Assembly: GCF_000586435.1 (NCBI RefSeq)
Contig: NZ_BAWH01000020.1
Location: 1 to 64,000, forward strand
Direction: 5' to 3'
From: Psychrobacter sp. JCM 18901
Lineage (GTDB): Bacteria; Pseudomonadota; Gammaproteobacteria; Pseudomonadales; Moraxellaceae
Length of the DNA: 64,000 bases
The number at the start of each line of letters is the position of its first letter. The first letter of the stretch is position 1. The notes beneath the pieces are model-generated. The model saw nothing but the letters and a program-made list of their open reading frames with translations, searched no databases and was not told where the DNA came from. Shown in pieces: positions 18,976-27,489 of this stretch. The translations under genes and the position numbers were made by a program.

Positions 18976-19941
18976 ATGGATGTAAGTCAGGATCAAAATA
19001 GTAATGCGGCAGCAACGATAGCGGATCAGACGTCTACGAATAAGCTCAGTATATTGGTGGTCTCAGGGCGTTCAGGATCTGGTAAAACCTCAGTATTGAA
19101 TATCTTAGAAGATCTAGGCTATTACTCTATTGATAATCTGCCGCTGTCTTTGTTACCTAATGCTGCTCATAAACTGGTCAATGAAAGCGGCATTCATCGT
19201 ATTGCGCTGGGTGTCGATATTCGAACGCCACGTGCTGATTTATCTAACTTTGCAGTGACATATGCTTCTCTCAAGGAGACTTATGGGTCTCATGCGGTAC
19301 AGATTTTATATGTGACTGCACAAGAGAGTACGCTGGTAGCTCGTTTCAATGCGACGCGACGCGTACATCCGCTAATGTCACAAGATATCGATAGTGATAA
19401 CGCTAAGCATATAGCCTTTAATTTACCTGCTGCTATCAAAAAAGAAGTTGAGCTATTAGAGCCAATTGCTAGTCATGCTGATATTAGGATTGATACCAGT
19501 AGCCTAAATATTCATCAGTTAAAAGACAGCCTGCGTGAACACATAGGCATGGACAATCAGATTGTCATCAATCTACTGTCCTTTGGTTTTAAATACGGTA
19601 GCCCTATTGATGCTGACTTTGTATTCGATGTTAGAATTTTACCGAATCCGCATTGGAACCCTGAGTTACGTGACTCGACAGGTCTGGATACCGAAGTAGG
19701 CGCATTCTTTTCAGATTATCCAGAAGTAGCAGAAATGATGGGTGATATTGATAAGTTTTTGACCCGTTGGCTACCAGAGTTTTTGCATAATAATCGTCAT
19801 ACGGTCACGGTTGCCATAGGCTGTACGGGCGGCAAACATCGCTCTGTTTTTATCACTGATCATCTACAACGCCGCCTTACTGATGCCATGCCTAAAGGTG
19901 TGAAGGTATTGGCAAAACACCGCGAAAAAAGTCGCTGGTAG
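18976..19941 (+). CDS. rapZ: RNase adapter / nucleotide-binding protein RapZ
   Basis: P-loop protein of the RapZ/YvcJ family; in E. coli RapZ recruits RNase E to the GlmZ sRNA to control glucosamine-6-phosphate synthesis. 321 aa. Walker A GRSGSGKTS is at residues 31-39 and IDNLPLSLLP follows; a family-typical DVRFLPNP-like block is seen as DVRILPNPHW. The C-terminal conserved AIGCTGGKHRSV is present. The N-terminal ~25 residues are a Gln/Ala/Thr-rich extension. In many species rapZ sits near rpoN; here it follows panC. Whether the GlmZ pathway exists in this organism cannot be told. Confidence 0.92.
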   Translation: MDVSQDQNSNAAATIADQTSTNKLSILVVSGRSGSGKTSVLNILEDLGYYSIDNLPLSLLPNAAHKLVNESGIHRIALGVDIRTPRADLSNFAVTYASLKETYGSHAVQILYVTAQESTLVARFNATRRVHPLMSQDIDSDNAKHIAFNLPAAIKKEVELLEPIASHADIRIDTSSLNIHQLKDSLREHIGMDNQIVINLLSFGFKYGSPIDADFVFDVRILPNPHWNPELRDSTGLDTEVGAFFSDYPEVAEMMGDIDKFLTRWLPEFLHNNRHTVTVAIGCTGGKHRSVFITDHLQRRLTDAMPKGVKVLAKHREKSRW

Positions 19942-19990
19942 TGATATCAGACACTATTTAATTTATTAATTATTATTTTGGAAAGCTTTT

Positions 19991-20504
19991 ATGATCGACT
20001 GGAAAGAACAGGACATGCGCGTTTCGCGCACAGAACTCAAAAAAGCTCATGAGCGCTTGCAGCAGTTATCGATACCGCTTGCTAGCTTATCGAAAAAACA
20101 GCTAAAAGCCTTACCTGCCAGTGATTATTTTATGGCAGAGCTAATGGCCTTGGCTGATATTACCAGCGCCAATGCTCGCAACCGTCAGACCAAACGTGTT
20201 GGCAAGCTGATGATTGAAGAGAATCGTCATGAGCTGATAAAGGCACTATTTGATGCCTTTTTTTCCTAAAGAACAAGTCTCAAAAATCGAGAGCTGGTAC
20301 GAGCGCCTGAATATCAATGATGAAGGTACGCTCAAGCAATTTGTGAAGCAATATAAAGCTTCTGAGCACCACAGTATGTATCAGTTATTATTGTGGATAG
20401 AGTATGCCAAACATATGCAAGATGATGAGTTGCTGGCAGAATCTAAAGCAGATTTGGCAAGTTATATTCGTGAAGTGGCTATTTTATCGCAGCTGAAGAA
20501 ATAA
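19991..20504 (+). CDS. yjgA: DUF615 ribosome-associated protein YjgA/DarP (frame broken once)
   Basis: Small helical charged protein (repaired about 170 aa) of the YjgA family, which associates with 50S ribosomal particles in E. coli (DarP). Key stretch: SRTELKKAHERLQQLSIPLA near the start, then LPASDYFMAELMALADIT and RQTKRVGKLM. T7 at 20258-20264 (expected T6) breaks the frame; repaired, it reads DAFFPKEQVSKIESWYERL. No other domain is visible. It is 49 nt after rapZ and ends before a hairpin terminator. Confidence 0.87.
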
Positions 20505-20611
20505 CATCTATATACCAAACTAGAAATCTATTAATTAGAATTTTATTAGTTGAAAGATTAGTAGTTAAAAAATGAGTGAATAAAAGACGTATAGCTACAA
20601 GGTTAAGATGC

Positions 20612-20644
20612 AAAAAAGCAATCAATTTATGATTGGCTTTTTTT
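20612..20644. terminator. intrinsic terminator between yjgA and dsbA
   Basis: A-run, AGCAATCA, 5-nt loop, then TGATTGGCT with one bulged base and a T6 run. It lies between convergent genes and can act in both directions. Confidence 0.75.
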
Positions 20645-20704
20645 GTGCATGACATACGGATGTACTGTGCGTTATGTCTATTATTCAAGTATTTATTGCT
20701 TGAG

Positions 20705-21325
20705 TTATTTCTTTTCAGCACGGGCTTTGTCGACCAAGTAGTCGACGACTTTAGGTACTTTAGCACTCTCACCAGTGACTACATATTTGCCTTGCACCAC
20801 CACAGCTGGTACGCCAGAAAGCTGATAACGTTTAGCGCCTTCTTGTGAGCGACCAATTTTTGTACCAACAGCGAATGAGTTATATAGGCTGTTAAATTTC
20901 TTTTCATTCACGCCTTTTGACGCGTACCATTTGCTCAATGATGATTGATCAAACAGTTTTTTACCATCTTTGTGGATAGCATCAAATAATGCAGAATGAG
21001 TTTTGTCTTCGAACCCTAAAAGCTGAGCCGCATAAAAACCGCGTGCATTGGCTTCCCAAACAGGGTTAAGTGCCGCTGGTGTTTTGAAGAATACGACATC
21101 TTTGTCTTTGGTCTTTGCCCATTTTTCCATATGCGGATCAAGCACATTACAATGTGGGCAACCATACCAAAAGAATTCACGAACAATGATAGCATCACCG
21201 CTGATTTTCTCTGGGTTGTCTAGCACACGGTAATCTTTTCCAGCGACATAGTCTGCAGCTTGTGCGCCCATAGAGGCAAGTCCAATGGCCATGGCTAGAC
21301 CAGTCAGTGTGATGACACGTTTCAT
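20705..21325 (-). CDS. dsbA: thiol:disulfide interchange protein DsbA
   Basis: Periplasmic oxidant that introduces disulfides into exported proteins. 206 aa. The signal peptide is residues 1-23 (ends GAQA). The thioredoxin fold has active-site Cys56-Pro-His-Cys59 in FWYGCPHCN and the cis-Pro loop in LSGVPAVVVQG. The inserted helical domain is of normal length. Monocistronic, with an SD-like GGAT just upstream. Re-oxidation by a DsbB is expected from family knowledge; no dsbB is in this window. Confidence 0.94.
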   Translation of the reverse strand: MKRVITLTGLAMAIGLASMGAQAADYVAGKDYRVLDNPEKISGDAIIVREFFWYGCPHCNVLDPHMEKWAKTKDKDVVFFKTPAALNPVWEANARGFYAAQLLGFEDKTHSALFDAIHKDGKKLFDQSSLSKWYASKGVNEKKFNSLYNSFAVGTKIGRSQEGAKRYQLSGVPAVVVQGKYVVTGESAKVPKVVDYLVDKARAEKK

Positions 21326-21830
21326 ACTTTATCCTTGAGGTGTGGAGACTTAGAATGGGTTAAGAGGTTTGTGTCTATATGGTTGTTAAACATGTGACAC
21401 TCTAAAATATATAGCTTTTAAAGCGTCTAAACCAGACAGTGTCGAGTATAATCGAACAATAGCAAAGTATCGACTATGATAACGTAAAATGTATGTACTT
21501 GTGAATCGCATTCTTAACCGATAGTTGTAAAGCTGTTAGCTATTATTTAAGGTATATTGCTTGTTACTTTCTGAACCTACTGTTTCTTAAACGTCTCCTT
21601 TATTTCTATATGGAACTTAAGAGATTCAAAAGTATCAGGATGCGATATTGTCACGAGGATACGTATCTTTTCTATATCAAGATACTGCCCAAAAAACAGG
21701 GTAAAGTTTAAGCCTATTCACAATCGGTGACGATGTGCTTACGACAAAACTGCTACTCTCATGCTAATATTAAGCACATAATCGTGCACTGTAAACGATA
21801 ATAACGATAGTGACAATCAAGGAACATACC
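21326..21830. other. intergenic region between dsbA and ubiG
   Basis: About 500 bp between divergent genes, AT-rich, with stops in all frames. It must hold the promoters of both genes. I could not single out a convincing promoter, RNA gene or repeat. AAGGAA precedes the ubiG start at 21831. Confidence 0.6.
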
Positions 21831-22659
21831 ATGAGCTCAGCTTTAAATTCTTCATCAACTTCGAGTGATCAAAATAGTAATAGCGCTTTCAATAATACAG
21901 AGTCTAACACCATCAACGTAGATCCTAGCGAAGTCGAAAAATTTAATAACTTGGCGAGTGAATGGTGGAGCAACACAGGGGCCTTTGCAACGCTACACGA
22001 GATCAATCCATTACGTTTAAACTGGATAGAAGAAAACATCAAACGTGGCTATCAAAACGCTGCTAATAAAACCACTGAGCAAGGACTTTCTGGCAAAAAA
22101 AGTACTCGACGTAGGGTGCGGCGGCGGAATATTGTCAGAATCTATGGCACGCCGCGGTGCTGATGTGACAGGAATTGATTTAGGTACAGAAAACCTAAAA
22201 GCTGCTGCGTTACATGCAGAGCAAAGCCCGTTAGAGAATACGCTTCGCTATCAGCATATACCTGTTGAAGAGTTAGCAAAAACGCAGGCTGGTCAGTTTG
22301 ATGTAGTGACTTGTATGGAGATGCTAGAGCACGTGCCAGATCCTAGCTCGATTGTGCAGGCTTGTTATGAGTTACTGGCTCCTGGCGGCGTCTGTGTGTT
22401 ATCAACGATTAATCGCAATCCTAAATCTTATCTGTTTGCCATCGTTGGTGCAGAGTATGTACTGCGGTTGCTTGATCGCGGCACCCATGACTATGCCAAA
22501 TTTATCACGCCAGCAGAATTAGACAAAATGGCACTCAATACTGGATTTGTTCGTCAGGATATTATCGGTTTGCATTATAATCCGCTGACCAAACGCTACT
22601 GGCTTGCCCAAAACGTCGATGTTAATTATATGATAGCCGTACAAAAGCCATTGGTTTAA
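21831..22659 (+). CDS. ubiG: ubiquinone biosynthesis O-methyltransferase UbiG (frame broken once)
   Basis: SAM-dependent O-methyltransferase acting twice in ubiquinone synthesis. Repaired length is about 275 aa. A Ser/Asn-rich leader of about 30 residues precedes the typical [12 protein letters not shown] start. A7 at 22095-22101 (expected A6) falls just before motif I; repaired, it reads [28 protein letters not shown]. Further motifs: [15 protein letters not shown] and [18 protein letters not shown] 21831 is used because of the AAGGAA SD. The downstream order ubiG-phosphatase-yciK is as in Pseudomonas. Confidence 0.93.
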
Positions 22660-22726
22660 TGCTGCACGCAGCCATTTATTTGCCATACTTTCACTAAACA
22701 CGTCATCAATCTCAAGAGCATTCACT

Positions 22727-23438
22727 ATGACCCAATTTGTAAAAGCTGTTTTATTTGACCTTGATGGGACATTAATCGATACTGCTGCTGATTTTGTTCG
22801 TATCATTGGTAAAATGAGTCTCGAAAATGACTGGCAGGCACCGCCTGAAGCGGAAATCCGCGAGCAAGTCTCTGCGGGTGCCTCGGCCATGGTGCAATTG
22901 ATGCTAAGACATAACGATCAACTCGAAGTCAGCGAGGAAGCATTGCTTGAGTTTCGTCAGCAGTTCTTAGATGATTATGAAGCAGATATCTGTGTCGATA
23001 GCTGCGTGTTTCAGGCGCTTGAAGCGGTACTGACTGAACTTGAAGCAAAGGGCGTGCCATGGGGTATCGTTACCAACAAGCCGCGTTATTTAGCCGAAAA
23101 GCTATTAAGTGAGATGCAACTGGATCAGCGCTGTGCAGTTTTGGTCTGTCCAGATGATGTATCACGTACCAAACCAGATCCAGAGCCAATGTATATGGCG
23201 TTAGAAAAACTGGGTATCCCTCGAGGCGCGGCAGGCTGCGTGCTCTATGTTGGTGACCATATACGCGATATCGAAGCTGGCAACGCTGCTGGCATGCCAA
23301 CGATTTTGGCCGCTTATGGATATATTCCACCTGAAGATCAAAAGTCTTTGAAAAAAATGGGGCGCCGACTATATTACTGACACGCCTGAGCAGTTAAATA
23401 AATTACTGCTATCGTCTGGTAAGTTTGAGTATTTATAG
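22727..23438 (+). CDS. mupP: HAD phosphatase, probable N-acetylmuramic acid 6-phosphate phosphatase MupP (frame broken once)
   Basis: Repaired length is about 236 aa. HAD signature LFDLDGTLIDTAADF at the N-terminus (nucleophile Asp), IVTNKPRY as motif II, the Lys in SRTKPDPEPM and the acidic motif YVGDHIRDIEAG. A7 at 23351-23357 (expected A6) causes an early stop; repaired, the C-terminus reads KKWGADYITDTPEQLNKLL and ends at 23438. The Gph-like sequence alone would fit phosphoglycolate phosphatase. The position between ubiG and an SDR matches MupP of Pseudomonas and Acinetobacter, a peptidoglycan-recycling enzyme, so I prefer that assignment (inference from synteny). Confidence 0.75.
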
Positions 23439-23513
23439 ACTACTATATATCACCAGTTTTACAACTATAAGCACATATCCTCAACGATTTAATGATAAGT
23501 AGTGAGTAATGCC

Positions 23514-24349
23514 ATGAGTGACAATAATAACCAACCATTCGATCCACAAGACAATAAAAAAACGGTTCAAAGTTCTATTCAGCCTTTGACTCATGATGAT
23601 ATTCGTAGCTTTGTACCGTCCAGTAATTGCCTAGATGGTAAGACTATTTTGGTGACTGGAGCAGGGGATGGTATTGGCCGTGTTGCTGCATTGACCTATG
23701 CTCGTTATGGCGCCACTGTCTTATTGTTAGGCCGCACTAGTAGCAAGCTTGAGTACGTCTACGATGAGATTGAGAGTCTTGGTGGTAAGCAGCCTGCTAT
23801 GTTGCCGATGAACTTAGAAGGGGCGACTTATGCCGAAATGCAGCAGCTCGAAGGCTAATCAATAAAGAAGTCGGCCAGTTAGATGGTATCTTGCATAATG
23901 CTGGTGTATTAGGACAACTGACGCCGCTTGAGATGTATGACGTCGATACTTTTGCCCAAGTGATGAAAGTCAATTTCACAGCGACTTTTATGCTGACTCA
24001 AGCGCTATTACCGCTATTAAAAGATGCTGATCATGGCTCTGTTGTCTTTACCTCTAGCACTGTAGGTACACATCCTCGCGCATTTTGGGGTGCTTATGCA
24101 CTTTCTAAACAAGCAGTAGAAGGGATGAGTGATATCTTTACTCAAGAGACGCAGAACACAACCAATCTACGTTTTAACTGCGTTAATCCAGGTGGTACTC
24201 GTACCAATATGCGTGCGCATGCGTATCCAGGTGAAAACCCTATGAGCTTAAAAACACCTGAAGATATCATGGCAGGCTATGTCTGCCTGATGAGTGATGA
24301 GAGCATTGGCGTACGAGGTCAGGTCATTGAGCTACAACCTAAAGATTAG
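23514..24349 (+). CDS. YciK-family short-chain dehydrogenase/reductase (frame broken once)
   Basis: Repaired length is about 278 aa. After a polar leader of about 40 residues the Rossmann fold starts with ILVTGAGDGIGR. The NAG box is seen as LHNAGVLG. The catalytic set is SSTVGTHPRA with YALSKQAVEG (Tyr-x3-Lys), followed by NPGGTRT. One base is missing near 23853-23855 (GGC before TAATCAAT); repaired, it reads EGLINKEVGQLDG. An A7 run at the N-terminus is in correct frame, showing that not all A7 runs are errors. The substrate is unknown. A GTG at 23502 is an alternative start. Confidence 0.85.
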
Positions 24350-24499
24350 TAGCAAAGTTTGTAAATCGATTACGTCATTTTTTTATGGATGGTTTTATAC
24401 ACTATCGCAGGTTGCAATTAACCATAGTTAGCCCCATCTATTTGTTATTAAAGACATTTGTATTGTCTAATTATAATGAATAAAAAATAGGATAAGATT

Positions 24500-24766
24500 A
24501 TGGCAGGTGGCTGGTCAAGAGATGGTGCTGAGCACGAACAAATGGATGCAACGGTCAATGATGCATTGGAGCGAGCGCGACGTTCGTTGCCGACAGGGGT
24601 AAGTGCTGAGCTGTGTGACGAATGTGGTAAGCCTATTCCAGAGGCAAGGCGACTGGCAGTGCCCGGTATTCAGCATTGTGTTAGTTGTCAGACGGAGCTT
24701 GAACAAGAAGCAAAAGCAGCTGAGCTATTTAATCGTCGAGGTAGTAAAGACAGTCAATTGCGTTAA
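24500..24766 (+). CDS. TraR/DksA-family zinc-finger protein, YbiI-like
   Basis: An 88-aa protein with a C4 zinc finger, CDEC...CVSC, embedded in CGKPIPEARRLAVPG, the typical TraR/DksA C-terminal motif. The length and layout match YbiI-type proteins, which lack the long coiled coil of DksA. Family members may touch RNA polymerase, but the function of YbiI is not established. The stop codon lies 10 nt before a MITE-like element, which has moved the gene away from the terminator at 24966. Confidence 0.82.
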   Translation: MAGGWSRDGAEHEQMDATVNDALERARRSLPTGVSAELCDECGKPIPEARRLAVPGIQHCVSCQTELEQEAKAAELFNRRGSKDSQLR

Positions 24767-24775
24767 AAAAATAGT

Positions 24776-24949
24776 TAGGGCGTGTCCTCAATTCAATCGA
24801 TAGTCATCTAAATGGGTTAAAAATGGCTAAATCTTGCCAAACGGCGTCAAATAGCTGACTAATGTCTCGATATTATCTGCGCTATTTTCCTTGTTTGACT
24901 GCGATTTATCTTATTTTTATCACCATTTTTAAAATGAGGACACGCCCTA
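24776..24949. mobile_element. MITE-like element with 15-bp terminal inverted repeats
   Basis: The left end TAGGGCGTGTCCTCA (24776-24790) is the exact reverse complement of the right end (24935-24949). The interior of about 145 bp is AT-rich and non-coding. The TA at each outer edge may be a target duplication. Short AT-containing target duplications and such ends fit a non-autonomous derivative of an IS5-type or related transposon; that assignment is inference. Imperfect direct repeats of TTGCGTT(A/G)AAAAA also flank it (24758 and 24951). Confidence 0.75.
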
Positions 24950-24965
24950 GTTGCGTTGAAAAATG

Positions 24966-25010
24966 AAAGGGCGGACATGGCTAGATAAAATAGCAATGCC
25001 TGCCCTTTTT
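24966..25010. terminator. hairpin terminator between the zinc-finger gene and the COG0523 GTPase gene
   Basis: AAAGGGC pairs with GCCCTTT, with extended imperfect pairing inward (GGCTA/TAGCA) and a T5 tail. It is placed between convergent transcripts. Probably it originally served the zinc-finger gene as well, before the element at 24776 inserted. Confidence 0.65.
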
Positions 25011-25020
25011 ATGCTTATTG

Positions 25021-26318
25021 CTATATAACCAGTGCCATCAGTTCGCGATCGCACTCTTCCCAATCTATCAATAGTGATGACGCTTTGGCATCATTCTCAG
25101 TTTCTTCTATATCTGTATCGGCAGCATTTGTATCGGCAGTATTGTTTAATTGCAAAATAATTTCCAATCGACTATCCGTCTGTGGGTCGATGGTTCTGGT
25201 GGTTAGACTACCAGGGTTAAAATTGATCTGCATCCAGCCATCAGAAGTATGTACCACGCCTTTGATACGTTGCCAGTTTGGCAATGCTAGCAACCAATTC
25301 TGTAAATCGTCAGCGTTTAGTATGTAGTGAGCGGGTAGTCGCCATCCAGCCAATTGAAAATCCTGCTGATCTTCATGGTAACGATAGGGCAGGTCGTTAT
25401 CAGCACTGGTCTGAGGATTGGCCTGAGCCTCGCTCTCATCGGTAAATGAAATCGATGATGACGCAACTGCTAAAGAGTTAGCTTGAGACTGTAAACCAAT
25501 CATCAATTTTTGAGGATTAGAAATACTAACTTTTCGTTGATTCGAATGATAGAGCTGGGCTGATTCAGTTGGTCGTTTAACGTAGACGAATATGCATCTG
25601 CTACAAGTTTATTTGCTACAAACTTATCTGATAAATGGACGTCTGAAGAGTCTGTTGCCTCAGATGCCGTTAGTCCTGATACTGACCAAATTATTTTCAC
25701 TTGTGCATTTAGTGTGGTTATCCATTCTACTAAGGTTTGTTTTTCGCTAGTGTTTAATTGGACATAGCGATTGATAATCAGCACATCGGCATCGCGGACA
25801 TGCGCTTGATAACCATCATGATCACGATACTTAATCTGTTGCCACTGCTCGCCACTCAGTACGGTTATCACCGCATTCATCTTTAGGGCAGTTTGCCAAT
25901 GCGGCGCACTAAGTTGTAGTATCAGCTCACGTGGATGTGCCAATCCTGTCGGCTCGATTAATAATCGCTGTGGATGATGCTCACTGAGCAGACGACTGAT
26001 TGCAATCTGTAAGGGTAGCTGACTGGTGCAGCAAATACAGCCACCACTGACCTCACGAATGGCGATATTCTTTTGCTCAAGATCGTTATCTTGGGAGCTT
26101 GCTAGGAGTGCGCCATCAATACCGATACGACCAAACTCATTGATTAAGAGAGCCCAGCGTTCGTCATCAGGTTTTGTGGCCAGTAACTGATTAATTACGG
26201 TGGTTTTGCCAGCACCTAAAAACCCTGTCACTAACGTGCAGGGTATGTTTTGAAAAATAATTGGGTTTTTCACAAATAGGCTCATCATATTGGCACGTGT
26301 TTGTGAGTAAACAAACAC
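25021..26318 (-). CDS. COG0523/CobW-family GTP-binding metallochaperone (frame broken once)
   Basis: Repaired length is about 432 aa. The GTPase domain has Walker A GFLGAGKTT at residues 32-40, INEFGRIGID and the metal-binding motif GGCICC (Cys94, 96, 97), then EPTGLAHP. The C-terminal CobW_C domain ends with IDWEECDRELMALVI. The two halves are in different frames: T5 on the plus strand at 25507-25511 needs T6, giving LKKLMIGLQ. A genuine split with overlapping ATGA is possible but less likely, since the family is normally one chain. Family members supply zinc or cobalt to target proteins. The start could also be Met11 or Met12. Confidence 0.8.
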
Positions 26319-26352
26319 GGCCTATATTAAAAGGAATTAGATCAGTCAAAAG

Positions 26353-27111
26353 TTATTCACTCTTGATGGTTTCTACCTCGGCTTCATCAGGCACGAACAC
26401 ATAGCCAACGCCCCAGACGGTCTGGATATAACGTGCTTGTGAAGGGTTGTCTTCAATCAAGCGACGCAAGCGTGATACTTGCACATCGATAGAGCGCTCC
26501 ATCGCACCCCACTCACGACCACGAGCAAGGTTCATCAATTTGTCACGGGTCAACGGCTCACGTGGATGCTGAACTAAAGCCTTTAACACCGAAAACTCAC
26601 CTGTCGTCAAAGTGACGACATTCCCATCACGTTTGAGCGTGCGAGTCGATAGATCTAGTGTCCATGGACCAAATTCAACCACTTCTAATTGGTGACTTGG
26701 TGCCCCTGGAAGCTCACGGTTTTGACGACGCAACACCGCTTTGATACGCGCCAATAGCTCTTTTGGGTTAAATGGTTTAGGCAGGTAATCATCTGCACCC
26801 GCTTCCAAACCTGCGATACGATCAGCATCGCCACCCTTGGCAGTCAGCATAATAATAGGAATATCCGCATTGTCTTCACGCAGACGCTTACAGATACTGA
26901 TGCCATCTTCGCCTGGCAGCATCAAATCGAGCACGACCAAAGAGAAAAGCTCACGTTGCATGAGTTTGTCCATTTGACTGCCATCATGAGCAGTACGAAC
27001 GACAAAACCGTCGTCTTCTAGGAAGCGTTGCAACAAAGAGCGCAAACGAGCATCGTCATCGACGACTAAAATACGCTGAGTCAACGTGTCAGGGCTGTTG
27101 TTATCAGTCAT
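26353..27111 (-). CDS. ompR: OmpR-family response regulator OmpR
   Basis: 252 aa. Receiver domain with the acidic pocket VVDDD, phosphoacceptor Asp62 in VVLDLMLPGEDG, Thr in MLTAKG and Lys in LPKPFNPKELLARI. The C-terminal winged helix has LTTGEFSVLKALVQHPREPLTRDKL, shown here only by its ends, and VWGVGYVFVP. In E. coli, OmpR with its kinase EnvZ controls porins in response to osmolarity. Here no histidine kinase follows; the downstream gene on this strand is the COG0523 GTPase, 34 nt away. EnvZ must be elsewhere or absent. Confidence 0.9.
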   Translation of the reverse strand: MTDNNSPDTLTQRILVVDDDARLRSLLQRFLEDDGFVVRTAHDGSQMDKLMQRELFSLVVLDLMLPGEDGISICKRLREDNADIPIIMLTAKGGDADRIAGLEAGADDYLPKPFNPKELLARIKAVLRRQNRELPGAPSHQLEVVEFGPWTLDLSTRTLKRDGNVVTLTTGEFSVLKALVQHPREPLTRDKLMNLARGREWGAMERSIDVQVSRLRRLIEDNPSQARYIQTVWGVGYVFVPDEAEVETIKSE

Positions 27112-27489
27112 ACAGGCATCCTTTTATAAAAATTATTGTTATCAGAAAATACAAGTAAATAGCTATGAGCAAAAACACTGCAATTAATCATCATTATTTA
27201 ATTATTGGTTACGAATAAGCACTTCATAAAATTAAAAACTATTGTTCAATATGTCAGCACATATCAATATTTGTGTTATTGATACTTTAGTGTATAAGAT
27301 TGCACCGAGAATTGCATCACCCATGATAATAAATGCTGTATGCGTTTGTTTAACAAGTCCATAGGATGTGTGATATAGAACGATTTGCGTCCTAAAATGT
27401 GCAATAAATAACGAAAAGATAAAAAGGATTTTTATTCATGCAGCTTTTGCTATAATGCAAAGCTACATTTCTCAACGATTGATACGTAT
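27112..27489. promoter_or_regulatory. divergent promoter region of ompR and tex
   Basis: A 378-bp spacer between divergent genes. A good -10 box TATAAT lies at 27451-27456, 34 nt before the tex start, in TTTTGCTATAATGC. No good -35 is evident at 17 nt. No clear ompR promoter stands out. No small ORF or repeat was seen. Confidence 0.5.

Noticed and set aside
25021-26318. Two separate genes (GTPase and CobW_C-like protein) with ATGA overlap
   Set aside because: The family is normally a single chain, and adding one A to an A5 run joins them smoothly. I kept it as one gene with a break, while noting the alternative.
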